64,000 nt of DNA from Galdieria sulphuraria. Taxonomy: Eukaryota > Rhodophyta > Bangiophyceae > Galdieriales > Galdieriaceae. Position 1 is the stretch's first letter. The number at the start of each line of letters is the position of its first letter. Of the stretch, positions 43,959 to 55,518 are shown piece after piece. The stretch spans positions 1 to 64,000 of the forward strand of contig NW_005178467.1 in NCBI RefSeq assembly GCF_000341285.1, given 5' to 3'. A program made the position numbers and the translations under genes. The notes under the pieces were generated by a model. The model saw only the letters and a program-made list of their open reading frames with translations. It did no database searches and had not been told where the DNA came from.

Positions 43959-46291
43959 ATGTTCAAGAGTAGTTTACTGACTTTTCCGGCTCTGAAAACT
44001 GTTGTAGGAGCTCAAGATCAATATACTGTGGTTTTTAGTTCAGCTTGGAGAAGATTGTTAGGAAAGTCAACTGTTCTCTATTACTTCTCTACTGATGAGA
44101 GTCGGGAACTTGATAGCTGCTCCGCAAAACAGGCATATGGTGAGAACAAGAGTGGAATAGACAAATTGAATTTTGCTGTAACGAATGAAGAAAGCAACAA
44201 ATTGTCGTCAAAATATCTCAAGCAAATATTGAAACTTGTTAAAAGAGAGGATATCACGAAGGAATACTTTCAGTCTCGAGGAATACCAACCTCACTTTTG
44301 GAGGTTAGAAATGCTTGCAAAGATGAACAACTGCAAAGAAACTTAGCAAGTGTTGTAAATAAATATGCAACAGATTGTTCATCCACAAAGAATGATGATA
44401 GGATTCCAAAGAAGACAACAATACTTTCAGAAGGAGAAGGTGACAAAGTAACTATGGCTTGTTTACCTATAATTGCGAAATATTTGGAAGATAAATATCC
44501 CAAACAAGTTCATGCACATCATCGCATATTGAAAGTTGTGGATTTCAGTCATCCTGAAGATTGGTATCCTTTAGCAAGAGAGATAAAGAGGAGAATAATA
44601 TTGCATATCGGCCCAACCAACTCTGGAAAGACACATGCAGCTTTGGAAGCTCTAAGAGCAGCTCAATCAGGCATTTATTGTGGTCCATTGAGATTGCTTG
44701 CTTGGGAAATTCATGAACGTCTCAATAAAGGAGATGAGAGTCACCAGTGTGTACCTTGTGATCTTTTGACCGGGCAAGAACAAACGGATATTCCTGATGC
44801 ACAACATATATCTTGTACTATTGAAATGGCTCCCGTGCATAGAAGATTTCAGGTGGGAGTTATTGATGAGGTTTGTATCACTTGCATTTACAATTTGTTG
44901 GGGTTCGATAATAATCAACAAAAATATCTTAGATTCAATTATTAGGAGATAATGAAAGAGCTTGGGCATGGACTAGAGCGTTACTTGGTCTAGCAGTTGA
45001 AGAGTTACATTTATGTGGCGATCCAAGTTCAGAAAATATTGTTCGCAAGTTGATAAACAGAACCCAAGACAGCTTGTCCGTTCAGGTAATAATAAGAAGA
45101 AATCTCCTTCAGAATGGTTAGCGTGAAGAACTAAATGCATTTATCGAAACTTTGTTATAGTATTATGAAAGATTGTCTTCATTGACCGTCGAAGAAGACA
45201 GACTAACATCTCTTCAACAGTTGCAAGCTGGAGACTGTCTTGTTGCCTTTTCTAAAGCAGATTTATTCAAGTGGAAGGTATGAAAACTACTGGTTGAAAA
45301 CGATATTCGTTGCGTTTTAGAAAGTTTTTTAGGTTGATATTGAAAGAGAAACTGGATTGAAATGTTCAGTTATATATGGAGGTCTTCCACCAGAAGTTCG
45401 TCGTCAACAAAGTATGTTATTCAATCATTCCAATCGTTCGGATCGCATTTTAGTGGCAACAGATGCCATTGGAATGGGTTTGAATTTGAATATAAGAAGA
45501 GTCATATTTTCTTCCTTATTAAAATTTGATGGAAAAGAAGTATGTTCGTTGAGCCCTTCACAAGTACGTAGACCGAGTGCAAATATTTGATTCTATTGTT
45601 TATATTGTTTGTATTTGATAGGTGAGACAAATTGGAGGTAGAGCTGGACGATTTGGTTCATTATTTCCTGATGGATTGATTACTGCAGTAAATCAGGAAG
45701 ATTTAGAATATATTCGAGAAACTTTTTCTAAGAAACTTGCTCCAGTTCCTCAAGCGGGTTTATTTCCTTCTGCAGATAAAGTTCAACTTTTTGCAGAAGA
45801 GAAGGCAGCTAGTCGCTCCAGTTTCTCAATGATTTGGGATGAAATGGCTAATTTGGCTCGGGTGGATGGAACCTTTTTTTTGTGCTCTTTTGATGATGTC
45901 AAAGCAAGAGCTCAAGTGATTGAGGATTTGCCTCTCTCCATTGAAACCAAGTATACCTTATGTATGTGTCCTGTGGATATGGGTATTCCCAAACAGTCAG
46001 TGGCTTTTGCAGAGTTTTCAAGAGAGTTGGCTTTCGAAGGTTGTGTTCGACTTACTAAAGCAATGCGTCAGGTGTATCCTGCAGAGAATTGGAAAGATAT
46101 GAACGATTTAGAAAGCACTTACAAAATTTTGGATATGTATTTATGGTTGGCACAACGTTTTAGAGATGCTTTTGTAGATATTGAGAATGGTAGGCATGAT
46201 TGTATCTACTTGGTTTGTTTTGTTATTTACAGGATACTTTAAGCAACTATGTTACGAACCAAATGTTGCAGAGTTTTGCAGAATTGTTTGA
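43959..46291 (+). CDS. SUPV3L1/SUV3: SUV3-type mitochondrial ATP-dependent RNA helicase
   Basis: Seven exons. An N-terminal presequence-like and helical region leads to motif [12 protein letters not shown], motif Ia [13 protein letters not shown], and motif II VIDE, whose DEIQ box is completed across a splice by [20 protein letters not shown] (acceptor near 44934). Then come [15 protein letters not shown], motif [17 protein letters not shown] and motif [12 protein letters not shown], and the SUV3 C-terminal domain ending near 46291. It unwinds RNA for the mitochondrial degradosome with a 3' exonuclease. The last exon after 46240 is short and its reading frame, and so the exact stop, is less certain. 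Confidence 0.93.
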
Positions 46292-46540
46292 ATTCTAGAA
46301 ACCTGACAAAATCATTTGACCTTAAGAAGTCTCAGTTGTCGAAAAGAAAGAAGAAATGGAAATAATGAATGGATTTCTTAAGCATTCAGAATTTGTAAAG
46401 GATGTGTTCGTTCGATGATGGGATGATAAGCGGGATTTAAATTTTGAATTGGGAAAGAATTATTGGCATATATGCAGAGTATTGTATTATTTCACAACTG
46501 AGTTAAAAGTCTATTATCATCCATTGTCTTATTCTGTTAT

Positions 46541-48231
46541 ATGAAAGCAGCATCCAGGACAACAACAACCCTATCATCTGGAAACTTGGGACAGACAAGG
46601 ATTGACGAATTGCTTCAGTCATCGAATAAGTTGGCAAAGTTGTCCATTGCGTCGCAAGACCTTTCGCAATGTTCTCTACATAACAACGAAAACAATTATG
46701 ATTCACAAGAAATACGCTCCATGGATAACTTATCTTCAGTTATGCCTTGTATAATAACACAGGATGAGGAGCCCAACTATTGTACACCCCAAGATCAGGC
46801 TATTTTGCACAATTCTAGCTGTAAGATATCTGATGTTTTCTATTCATGATCAACTTAATTGTAAAGTCTAGGTCCTCCTTCCTCTCCTGCACCAAGGAAA
46901 GTCCTCAAGTCATGCTTTTATTATTCACAGTCAACACAAGACTCAGCCACTCAGCATTCTCAGCTTTCGGATGTTCCTATTCGAAATATGTATCCAAGTC
47001 AAGATTCTGCATTTTCTTCTCAAACTGGAATGTTTTGGAACATCAATGGAAAATGTAACATAGGACAAGGCGACAAACAAATAGAAATGAGGAAGAAGAG
47101 AACACGTAAAGTTGAAAAGCAACAAGAGCCACTTACTTGCATATATAACCCCTATTTTGAAGTATTAAATGACAATACTTTGGAAAGAACTCGCACAAAG
47201 CAGCAACATTCTTTAAGAAACTCAGTAATTGAACGTGATAGTGATACGTCTTCCCGATATTGGCAAGACTTTGAAGAAATAGCTGTTTTAGGTAGAGGTG
47301 AAAGAGGAGTTGTGGTTAAAGCACGTCATCGAATAGATGGAGGAATTTATGCAATCAAGATGTCAAGGAAACCACTTGTAGGAAACAGTTGTCAACATGA
47401 AGCACTTCGAGAAGTTCAAATTTTAGTTGCTTTAGGAGGCCATCCAAATATTACGCAATACTTTAACTCTTGGTTAGAAAATGAAACTATCTATATACAG
47501 TTGGAATATTGTTCAGGTGGTTCCTTATCAACTCTTATGAACGATATTATTCCATCCATTGATGAACTGTTTCGAATAATGAGAAATATTACAAGCGCAC
47601 TATGTTTTATTCATTCCAAAGGCATCGTCCATATGGATGTGAAGCCAGAGAATGTTCTCATCTCAAAAGGTGTGCACAAGTTGGGAGACTTTGGTTTAGC
47701 TTGCCTTTCTGATCGTTCTGATTTCATTGAACAAGAAGGTGATAAACGATATCTTTGTAGAAGCATGCTTGACCCAACTACAGCCGATTTCAAATCTGCA
47801 GATATATTTGCTTTAGGTGCTACTATGTTGGAAATAGCAACTGGTAAAAGTTTACCAACGAGTGGTGAAGAATGGCAAAAGATAAGAAATAATGATGTGG
47901 ATCAAGGCTTCTTACAACAACGTTGTGGGTCACGGCTTTCAGCATTGATACGTTGGTGCTTAGCATCGGACCCAATGAAAAGACCAACTGCAGAAGAATT
48001 ATTACAACGTTTTGAGCCTAAAATTGAACGAGTTTTCGAAATGGAACAATTGTGAGTTTGTAATCATTCTTCTGATCATGTTGTTTTTTGAAATGTTGTA
48101 ATCCTTATTTTAGGTTGATACAACAGAAAGCTTTTCAAGAAACTCTTCAACAAAAACTTGCTCTAAAGGATGAACGAATACAAAGATTGGAAGCTGCACT
48201 AAAGGAAATTTGTGTTGAAGAAGAAGGGTAA
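46541..48231 (+). CDS. Wee1/Myt1-family protein kinase
   Basis: Three exons; the first intron (about 46821-46870) and the last (about 48053-48113) keep phase. A long Ser/Gln/Asn-rich N-terminal regulatory region is followed by the kinase core: LGRGERGVVVKARHR, IYAIKMSRK (VAIK lysine), YIQLEYCSGGSLSTLM, IVHMDVKPENVLI (catalytic loop), LGDFGLACLSD (metal DFG), and the Wee1-type activation segment EQEGDKRYLCRSML. A C-terminal coiled-coil tail (LALKDERIQRLEAALKEI) ends the protein. Wee1 kinases phosphorylate Tyr15 of CDK1 and delay mitosis. The lack of a membrane anchor favours Wee1 over Myt1. GERG replaces the usual GxxG loop wording. Confidence 0.88.
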
Positions 48232-48399
48232 CCACAGAAATAATAGAGCCAACTTTTAAATATCTTAGCGAGCTCCTTGCACTTGTAGAATAGGCAAAGG
48301 GACAATCGATAGCTTTGGTTATAACAGATTTATCAGTGGAAAAACGAAAGAAACTTCGTCATCATATTGTCAAACGATGATGGAAACCTATTCAGTTTC

Positions 48400-48729
48400 T
48401 CATTGAGTCTTCTTGTTTTCCTTCGTGGTTGGTTGTACTTCAGGTGTAGATTTTATGAGAAAGAACGTCCCAACAATAAATATCAAACCCAAACAAAGCG
48501 TAACGGAGAACAACAGCCAAAAGTTCTCCATTTCCCAACGACGATAACTACTGTTGGGGTCTAAAATTTGCTGCCAGAAACCAGACTTTGAACTTCCCTG
48601 TTCAACCGTCTTCACAAATTCATCAGGTTCTGAAGTTGCTAAACCCATATTCACAAAGAACGTAACAGCAAGAGAAATGTATGAAATAAGTAGTGACCTA
48701 GTTGTGACCATTTTGGACTCCAATTGCAT
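48400..48729 (-). CDS. small membrane protein with signal peptide and one transmembrane helix
   Basis: 109 codons from the first ATG; a second ATG six codons in is equally good. A hydrophobic N-terminal segment (LLISYISLAVTFFVNMGLAT) looks like a cleavable signal peptide. It is followed by a short lumenal part and one membrane helix (FWLLFSVTLCLGLIFIVGTFF) with a Lys-rich cytosolic tail. No family is recognised. Its start lies 33 bp from the divergent RNA triphosphatase gene. Confidence 0.6.
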   Translation of the reverse strand: MQLESKMVTTRSLLISYISLAVTFFVNMGLATSEPDEFVKTVEQGSSKSGFWQQILDPNSSYRRWEMENFWLLFSVTLCLGLIFIVGTFFLIKSTPEVQPTTKENKKTQ

Positions 48730-48762
48730 TGATATCCAATATTATTGTTTTGTTTTGGTAGG

Positions 48763-49862
48763 ATGTATAATCCATTCAATGAGGAAGCTCATACTTCACA
48801 AAACACTTTGAAAAGAAAGAGGCTTCAAAGTAATAACGAAGAAGAAGAAGAAGAAGAAGAATGCCGTACTGATAGAACCAAAGCTTCCAATGATGCCACT
48901 TTTTATTACCAGAATATATTTCGGGTTCGAGTTCCAGACGATAGTGTCCTTTGCCTTGTTGAATTTTTAGGTCGTTGTGTAACCAATCCTAACACCGAAG
49001 TGGAATTTAAACTAGGCTTAGTCCTTGAGAAAGCAGAGAATAGAAGAGTTTATCTTCCTATTGCTGCAGAGACACCTTTAAGCCCAGAGTTCAATAATAA
49101 GGTTCGTTTCCAGTCCAAGGTGGATTTGGTAAGTGCTGAAGCTGAAAAAGGATGGATTGAGTGATCACGAGTTGTTTAGGCCACATTTAAGCTTCTCAAT
49201 AGTGTCCTGAACAACAGGGTCGAGAACTCTGCAAAATTGGAGTTAGACGAGCAACGTATTGTTTATCGACGTATTCAAGAAATTGATAGAAGATATCGTG
49301 ATAATATACGTCAAACCAGTAAACTTATCAAGGAAGATGATGGAAAAGTAAGAGAAGAGCAGGTTTGGTAGGTACTACAGTTGTACTCATGGGAGTAGTT
49401 CGTTTGATGATTATGATATATTTAGTTGCATATCAAAGCGTCGTATAGACGACCTGAATTTCCTTTCACCTCGTACAGCGTATGACTTTCGTTGTAGCTG
49501 TTCTGTTGAAGAGCCGTGCTCTCCTCTTCCCAATGTAAAACCCATTTCACAACGTAAAAAGAATAGGCTCTCTTATCGTTGCAAGTTTGTTCAAGTAGAT
49601 ATTACCACGGTAACTTACAAGGACATATTTCAGTCTGTTTTTGTGAAGTATGATATAGGTATTTTCATATGAAGATGGTCAGATTGATCTATCTGATACA
49701 GTTAATGATCCTTCCTCGCTTTCGTATGAAGTTGAACTGGAGGTTACACCAGAAGCTTGTCTCTATGAAGCTTGTGAGAAAATGCGGCTTGGACAACCAC
49801 ACCATGTTTTAGACATTGCGCAGTGTGAGAAAGTAGTTTTGTTACTATCTATTCAAGATTGA
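48763..49862 (+). CDS. Cet1-type mRNA 5'-triphosphatase (TTM tunnel family)
   Basis: Four exons, all joins in phase (introns near 49130-49182, 49369-49424, 49612-49659). After an acidic run (EEEEEEEE) comes the first glutamate strand TEVEFKLGLVLEKAENRRVY, then AETPLSPEFNNKVRFQSKVD, FKLLNSVLNN, CISKRRIDDLNFLSPRTAYD, YRCKFVQVDITT, and the second glutamate strand LSYEVELEVTPEA. The pair of ExE strands, with the KRRI...DFR blocks between them, is the fungal/protist Cet1 pattern. It removes the gamma phosphate of nascent mRNA as the first step of capping, needing a divalent metal. Confidence 0.82.
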
Positions 49863-50489
49863 ACTCAGTCTTGTTAGGTTTGTTGGATAATATTCGGTAT
49901 CTCACCAGGTTGTTGTCCACAAAGGCAAACTCCTTGACTGAGGGGCCGAAGGAAGGGAGATATTCTTCATAGCCTGCAATCTTGTGCTCTACGGCGCTAT
50001 ATTTATACCTATTTACTTGTGCAAATTCTTAAAAAAAATTCACTCTGTTCAGTATAAACTCGATTCTAGATAAGCCATATTATTCATGTACAGGAAAGAA
50101 GAACCCGCTCAGTCCTGAAAAAAAATGTCTGCCCGCAATTTCTTTCGAAAATGGCGGTCAAACTCAATGGAAGCAGAAATTGCCAAGTGTCGGATGTATT
50201 AAAGGCGGGACAACGTTTGCGGATATCAATATAAGATTTTTATTAAATTTGTTTCTTTTTTGGGGAAGACTGCCGTTTTGGTTTTTTGGTCCCACTTTTC
50301 TTTATGATAACAGAAAAAGTTTAAAAACCAAGGACTTTGATCAAGTGGGGGAGAACTCTTGCAAGTATTTTAACAACCCGAGACACTACAGGCAGAGGGG
50401 TAAAGAGTATATACACTTTTCACTTGGTGTCTTGTTACTCTACTCTTTAAGCTTTGGTTAATATTGCAGTGCTATTTAAAAGTACATCT
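49863..50489. promoter_or_regulatory. upstream region of the D-type cyclin gene
   Basis: About 630 bp with no supported gene. A GGCGGG element at 50204-50209 resembles the core of an E2F site. A 93-codon Phe-rich frame at 50180-50461 overlaps this region, lacks family features and is not called. TATA-like runs occur near 49998 and 50408. Confidence 0.4.
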
Positions 50490-51794
50490 ATGTCTTCAGA
50501 AAAATTCATGTCCATACAAAGTGCAGTTTCCACTCCTGAAAGTCTAATCTGTTGTGAAGATCTACAGGTAGAAGACGAAAGAGAAGTTTATCGAACATAT
50601 GCTAGGCAAATAGATCAAAGTAGCTCTTGCTCTTCTCTTTCTTCAAGGAAGAGAAGCTATCCATTCTGTATGAATGCAGTACGCCATCCTAAAATACCTC
50701 AACCAACTCCCAAAGTAGCAAGACCCAACTGTGATATAGAACAACAGATAAAGAAAGTGAGAATACCAGAAGATTTAAGAGAAGATAATCTGACTGGTCC
50801 CAATGGAAAAGAGAAAAGATTACAAAATTTTCTAGATAGCATATTGGAGCTTGCTACCGACGAGATCGTATTGAAGGTGGACAAGTTTTTTTGTTCTTCT
50901 CCGTTTCGACTGTCGCAGGATGTGCGAATAGAAAAGGACATGGAGATATATTCAAATGACTATGACTATATTGAAAAGCTACAACAAGGTTCTATTGATG
51001 TTTCTGCTAGGGAACAAATAGTTATGTGGCTATTGGATTTGAGAGAACCACTTCATTTGAACGCTTCCACAGTCTATTTAGCCATTAATTGCTTTGATCG
51101 TTTTCTAGCTAGACAAAGAATTTCAAAGTATTATCTTCGTGCAGTCGCAGCTTCATCTTTGTGGATTGCAAGCAAATTTAATGAAATCGAGCCGTTATCT
51201 GCAAAAGCACTTGAATGGTTGACTCAGGTAGATCATAGGGCTTTACAGACATGTGAATTATTACAGTTATCAGTATTAGATTGGAAAGTTCATGACCTAA
51301 CTCCACATGCTTATTTTACTTTTCTGAAGAACATTGCCGAAGGGTCATCGGTTCATTCTTTCCTCGGAAATGGACCTGAAGGGTTAACATATGAAGAACA
51401 GCAGCAATGCAACCTATTGGTTGAAATTTTTTTAGATCTCTGTTCTATTCATTATGAACAATTGCGGTTTTCGCGTTTGACTATAGTTTTATCTTGTGTT
51501 CTCTGCGCTTGTTCTGTCTTGGATTGTCATCTCAGTGAATATAATGGAACCGAGGAACGTCTTCGTAAATTGGAGCAACAATTGAACGTCAATACGTATG
51601 ACGTCCGAGAATGCATGAAAGAGACGATGGCCTATTTCGAATGCAACTTTTATTTTCGTGAAAAACAGATGTCGATTTTTTCAAAAACGGAAGACACATC
51701 TTTTACACTAGACGGCTTTACTCCACTCCATAGAGAAGACAACCACACACCAACGTCCATTACTGAAATATCTTTTTGTGTTGCCGGACGTTGA
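50490..51794 (+). CDS. D-type cyclin with LxCxE motif
   Basis: A single exon of 434 codons from the first ATG. LICCE at residues 19-23 fits the LxCxE retinoblastoma-binding motif, placed at the N-terminus as in plant and animal cyclin D. The first cyclin box (about 170-275) has REQIVMWLLDLREPLHLNAS, YLAINCFDRFLARQRISKYY and SLWIASKFNEIEPLS; the second cyclin fold follows. The Ser-rich N-terminal region may hold phosphorylation or degradation sites. It should activate a CDK4/6-like or CDKA kinase at the G1/S decision through RB release. Confidence 0.85.
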   Translation: MSSEKFMSIQSAVSTPESLICCEDLQVEDEREVYRTYARQIDQSSSCSSLSSRKRSYPFCMNAVRHPKIPQPTPKVARPNCDIEQQIKKVRIPEDLREDNLTGPNGKEKRLQNFLDSILELATDEIVLKVDKFFCSSPFRLSQDVRIEKDMEIYSNDYDYIEKLQQGSIDVSAREQIVMWLLDLREPLHLNASTVYLAINCFDRFLARQRISKYYLRAVAASSLWIASKFNEIEPLSAKALEWLTQVDHRALQTCELLQLSVLDWKVHDLTPHAYFTFLKNIAEGSSVHSFLGNGPEGLTYEEQQQCNLLVEIFLDLCSIHYEQLRFSRLTIVLSCVLCACSVLDCHLSEYNGTEERLRKLEQQLNVNTYDVRECMKETMAYFECNFYFREKQMSIFSKTEDTSFTLDGFTPLHREDNHTPTSITEISFCVAGR

Positions 51795-51862
51795 AAGTCA
51801 GTAGAATGAATAGTCCGAAAATTTGCATATGATAGTATTTTAAGCTCTTGTACTTATGAAGA

Positions 51863-53981
51863 ATGGAAAGCCATTTTTTCTATTTGTGTATCACTAATAA
51901 TAAATTATCGTCGATACAGCTATTATTAGTGCCTTTTTGGATTGTGGATCGTATGAAAAGTCGCTTCCTTTTCTTTTGCAAAGCACCAAAACCAGGATAT
52001 GCAAAGTCACGATTGGCTCCGTTTCTTGGAAACTCGACTGCTGCAGAACTTTCCGCAGCGTTGACGGAATATGTATTGGAGCAGTTGCTGCAGCACTTTT
52101 ATAGTGTAAATACAGAATTGTGTTTCGTTGTTTGTTATACTGGAGAGGAAGATATTTCCTATTGGCACAGTTGGTTTCTTCCAATTTTTACTCAATATTT
52201 TGGAAAAGCAAGCCAAAACGACAGTGGAAACTTTTCCTTTGAAAAGAATTTTCAGTTATCGTTTGTAGAACAGTCGAATGGTTCTTTAGGTGATAGGCTG
52301 AGGCATGCTTTTTACAAAAGTTTTGAAACAGGAGCGAAAAAAGTCATTGTTGTTGGAATAGACTCTCCAGATCTTGACGGCTTTCTTGTTGAAACTGCAT
52401 TGAAAGCTTTAGAAACTTTCGATGTTGTTGTTGGTCCTTGTTTGGACGGCGGTTACTATTTGCTTGGAATGCGTAGTTTTTGTGAAGAGGTTTTCACAGA
52501 CATTCCTTGGAGTACCTCTAAAGTTTTGCACGCAACTCGAAACCAAGCACTGAATGCTGGCTACACGATGGACGTTCTACCAGCTTTGGAAGATATTGAT
52601 GAAGTTGAAAATCTTTTTATTTTAGAACGACTAGCAGCTACGACTAACAAAGGGAAGAGATGGATAAAATTTTTGGCAAAGTGGTTGTTGGAATATCTGC
52701 ATCCCTATCCAAGTTATTCTTATTGCAATGAAGCCTTGAATAGTAAGTCACAGGAAGAAACTTTGTTAGCAAGTGTGAGGCCACGATGGGTTGGGGAGTC
52801 TAGTTATAGCAAAAGTCATCCAATTGAAAAGTCAACTGAAAGTAAACCGATAAATAATGTTGGCAGTGAAGTGGATGCCATATTGGTATATGTATCTGTG
52901 GTTAAACCGCAATTGGTTGGAAAGCTACTTCGAGTACTTGGTAAAGTTCTTCCACTGGGAAAGGAACTGTCACATGTTAAGCGTGTGAAAAGAGACTTTA
53001 GTAGGTCAAGTTTGGATCAGGATGGGAAGCGTCATCGAAGTGAACCACTTATTACTGTTTTACTTTGTTTGAAGGAAGATTTTGAAAGTTTAGACTGTTC
53101 CGTATTGGAGAGTTTGAATGAATTTGGATTAGAGCCTTTTGTTATGTCCGTTCCTTCGAGAGCTGCAATTACAAGAGAAGAATATGTATCCTTATGTCCC
53201 ATTTGGCCTGTATTATATCAACCTCTACCACCACCTCGTCCATTGCCATCCAACGAAGAGATGCTTTTCATTATGCATCATATGCGTATTTGTTTTGATA
53301 TTGCTTGGCATCATCGGAAAAACAGTAACTATCTCGGTATTTGTGCTATGATGGTTCGACCAAGCAACAATGAAATAATTACAGTAACTTGTGATACTTC
53401 TTGTCGAAGCCATCTATCAGATAAACGTAAAGAAAAGAAATGTGAAAGATGCCAACCGTTTACACATGCAGTCATGAATTGTATCGAATCGGCATCATGG
53501 AAAGTGGGTTCTCACAAACGTCGACAGATCTTACAAAACAAAACTCTTTCTGACTGCTCCTATATTTGTGATGATTCCGAAATATCATTAACAGGTGATA
53601 GTGATTCACATTCTTTTGAAAGCGAAACAGATACGGAAACTACCGATAAATCTTTGTTACCAGATGATGCTTATATGTGCACTGGAATGGATGTATATAC
53701 AACAAGAGAACCTTGCCTAATGTTGGTATTTCATAATTGTCTTTCATTTGTTATTTACTCATGTTCTGGATAGGTGTTGTATGGCACTTGTACATGCAAG
53801 AGTAAAACGAGTAATATTTGCTATTCCCAACAAATATTTTGGAGGTTTAGGAGGAGGTCCTAGTGGTACTCAGCTACATAAAGTAACAGCATTGAATCAT
53901 CACTTCGATGTTCTTCATCTGGAAGGCTTTGAAAAAATATGGAAGCCAACAGAACGAGGAATAATACTAAACGGCCACTAG
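51863..53981 (+). CDS. fusion: DUF2064 glycosyltransferase-like domain + ADAT3/Tad3 tRNA deaminase subunit
   Basis: Exons 51863-53721 and 53774-53981 sum to 689 codons in phase. Residues about 31-270 match the DUF2064/TIGR04282 nucleotide-sugar fold: FLFFCKAPKPGYAKSRLAPF, NGSLGDRLRHAF, VVGIDSPDL, VVVGPCLDGGYYLLGM, DIPWSTSKVL. From about 440 the chain matches ADAT3: WPVLYQPLPP, MVRPSNN, the zinc His in FTHAVMNCIESAS, CTGMDVYTTREPCLMCCMAL across the splice, HARVKRVIFAIPN, and LNHHFDVLHLEGFE. HAV in place of HAE is the known non-catalytic state of ADAT3, which pairs with ADAT2 to make inosine at tRNA position 34. The role of the N-terminal half is unknown. A later ATG (MKSRFLFFC, 51953) is an alternative start. 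Confidence 0.88.
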
Positions 53982-54082
53982 AATAAGGATTTGAAAATGA
54001 AGTTTCCGAGGTCGAGATTGATTTTGTTGTTCAATTGGATAAATAATGTTTCATATATGATAACACACGAAATTGTAAGCAA

Positions 54083-55482
54083 CTATGTGTGGGATATGAC
54101 TGATGACATTGGTCTGTATTCGCGTCCCATATTAGGATATTGGAAATGCGGACCGAAATTACAAGATATTTTGGCATTCTTATACAAAGCTATTGCAGGA
54201 TACCATTTTGCTATTTCAATTTCTTAATAAATAGTCAGTACAAGTTTTGGATAGGACAAGAACAATACCTTGAGAGCCCATAAGTCTGCCATTCTTGAAA
54301 AATTCCATATAACCCATATCCTTTCCTTCGACTTGTGGTTCCTTTGGTCTCCATGTTTCTTGTTGATGCCAATTAGGCCTTCTTGGAGAACTATAGTATA
54401 AGAGCCACGCAATCCACTTTCTTTCAAAAGTTTCCCATACTTCTCTCATATTGTCCTTGACAGGAGGCAAATGTAAGAAGCACCCAATAGTATCGCCTTC
54501 TCCAAAAGCTTCACCGAAAGGAATTAAACGTTGCTCATGAAATAGTTCACCTGTTTTGTCTCGAATACTATAGCCGTATTTATCATATCCTATTGGAGCT
54601 TCCATATCTGCTTGAACGGTGCACCAACCGATACGGACGTTTCCATCCCCTTGAAGAACTTCAACTTCAAAATACCAGTCGCCTTCGAGTACACCATGTG
54701 AAGCACGAATAGAACGATAACCCTGAATGCACATTCAATAAAATAATAGGTAACTATAACTTTCAAATTACTTTTTCACCTCGAACTGTGACTCCGTCCT
54801 GTTCCAAATGTAGCAAAGGTGCCTTTGCAATAGTCGTACAGCTTAAAGTCACTTTTTCCGTCAACGGCTTCTTGTACACAGGAGGCAAAAGATCGATCAC
54901 TTCTTCATATGTATAGTCTTCTTGAATGGGTGCCTCTTCTAGAGTACTTCGACTTCTCTTCTTTAGAATAGTCAAGTCATTTGCATCTTGTGCACGTTCA
55001 GGACCTTCTTCAGCGCTTTCTGTTACGTTTGAATCTAAAAGGCATAACTGGTCACTAACAGTGCAAATAAATTGCTGTATAGCTTGACTTATACCTTGAC
55101 TATATTGAGTGCCTGTGACACGAGCTTTAGACACTGGGATCTCTGAAAAGTTTCTCAACATATACATTTCAGTATTAGACGAGGAAGTAGCAACTTTCCG
55201 CACAACTACTTCTTCATTCAAAGCTTCCACAAACTGCTGTTTCCACGAAGTGATGAACTTTCTATCAAAACGGAACTTGTCCCATAAAACTAAGACTGGA
55301 GAAAGCAACTGTTGCCGATTGAAACATGGTGGCTTGTCGTTCCCTCCAGATATCGAAGATAACAGTTGAAAAGAACGCACAATCACCTCGTGCCATGTAT
55401 CTTTTAGTTCTTGTGGAAGTTGCAACCTCGAGTCGGTATTTGATGCATTGCTTTCAAATGTCTCTTCTGTACACATTTTCAT
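54083..55482 (-). CDS. ASH2: ASH2/Bre2-type COMPASS subunit (SPRY domain)
   Basis: Three exons. The first ATG is at 55482. The join GEK to GYRSIRASHG crosses an intron near 54771-54722. A third exon from about 54221 completes the SPRY domain (AKWYPAIALYKNAKISCNFG, PHFQYPN) and stops at 54083. Core blocks: DWYFEVEVLQGDGNVRIGWC, APIGYDKYGYSIRDK, LFHEQRLIPFGEAFGEGDTI. The N-terminal part has helical and Ser-rich stretches with a WH-like region (LWDKFRFDRKFITSWKQQF). It is a core subunit of histone H3K4 methyltransferase complexes. Plus-strand frames at 53991-54227 are antisense shadows of the last exon. Confidence 0.87.
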
Positions 55483-55518
55483 TCGTAATTTGGAAGAGAA
55501 ATTCAAAAAGTAGTATTC

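Noticed and set aside
50180-50461. 93-codon Phe-rich frame before the cyclin gene
   Set aside because: Overlaps the cyclin promoter, has no family features and looks like a chance frame.
53991-54227. Plus-strand 78-codon frame
   Set aside because: Antisense of the last ASH2 exon, which reads AKWYPAIALYKNAKISCNFG on the minus strand and completes the SPRY domain.
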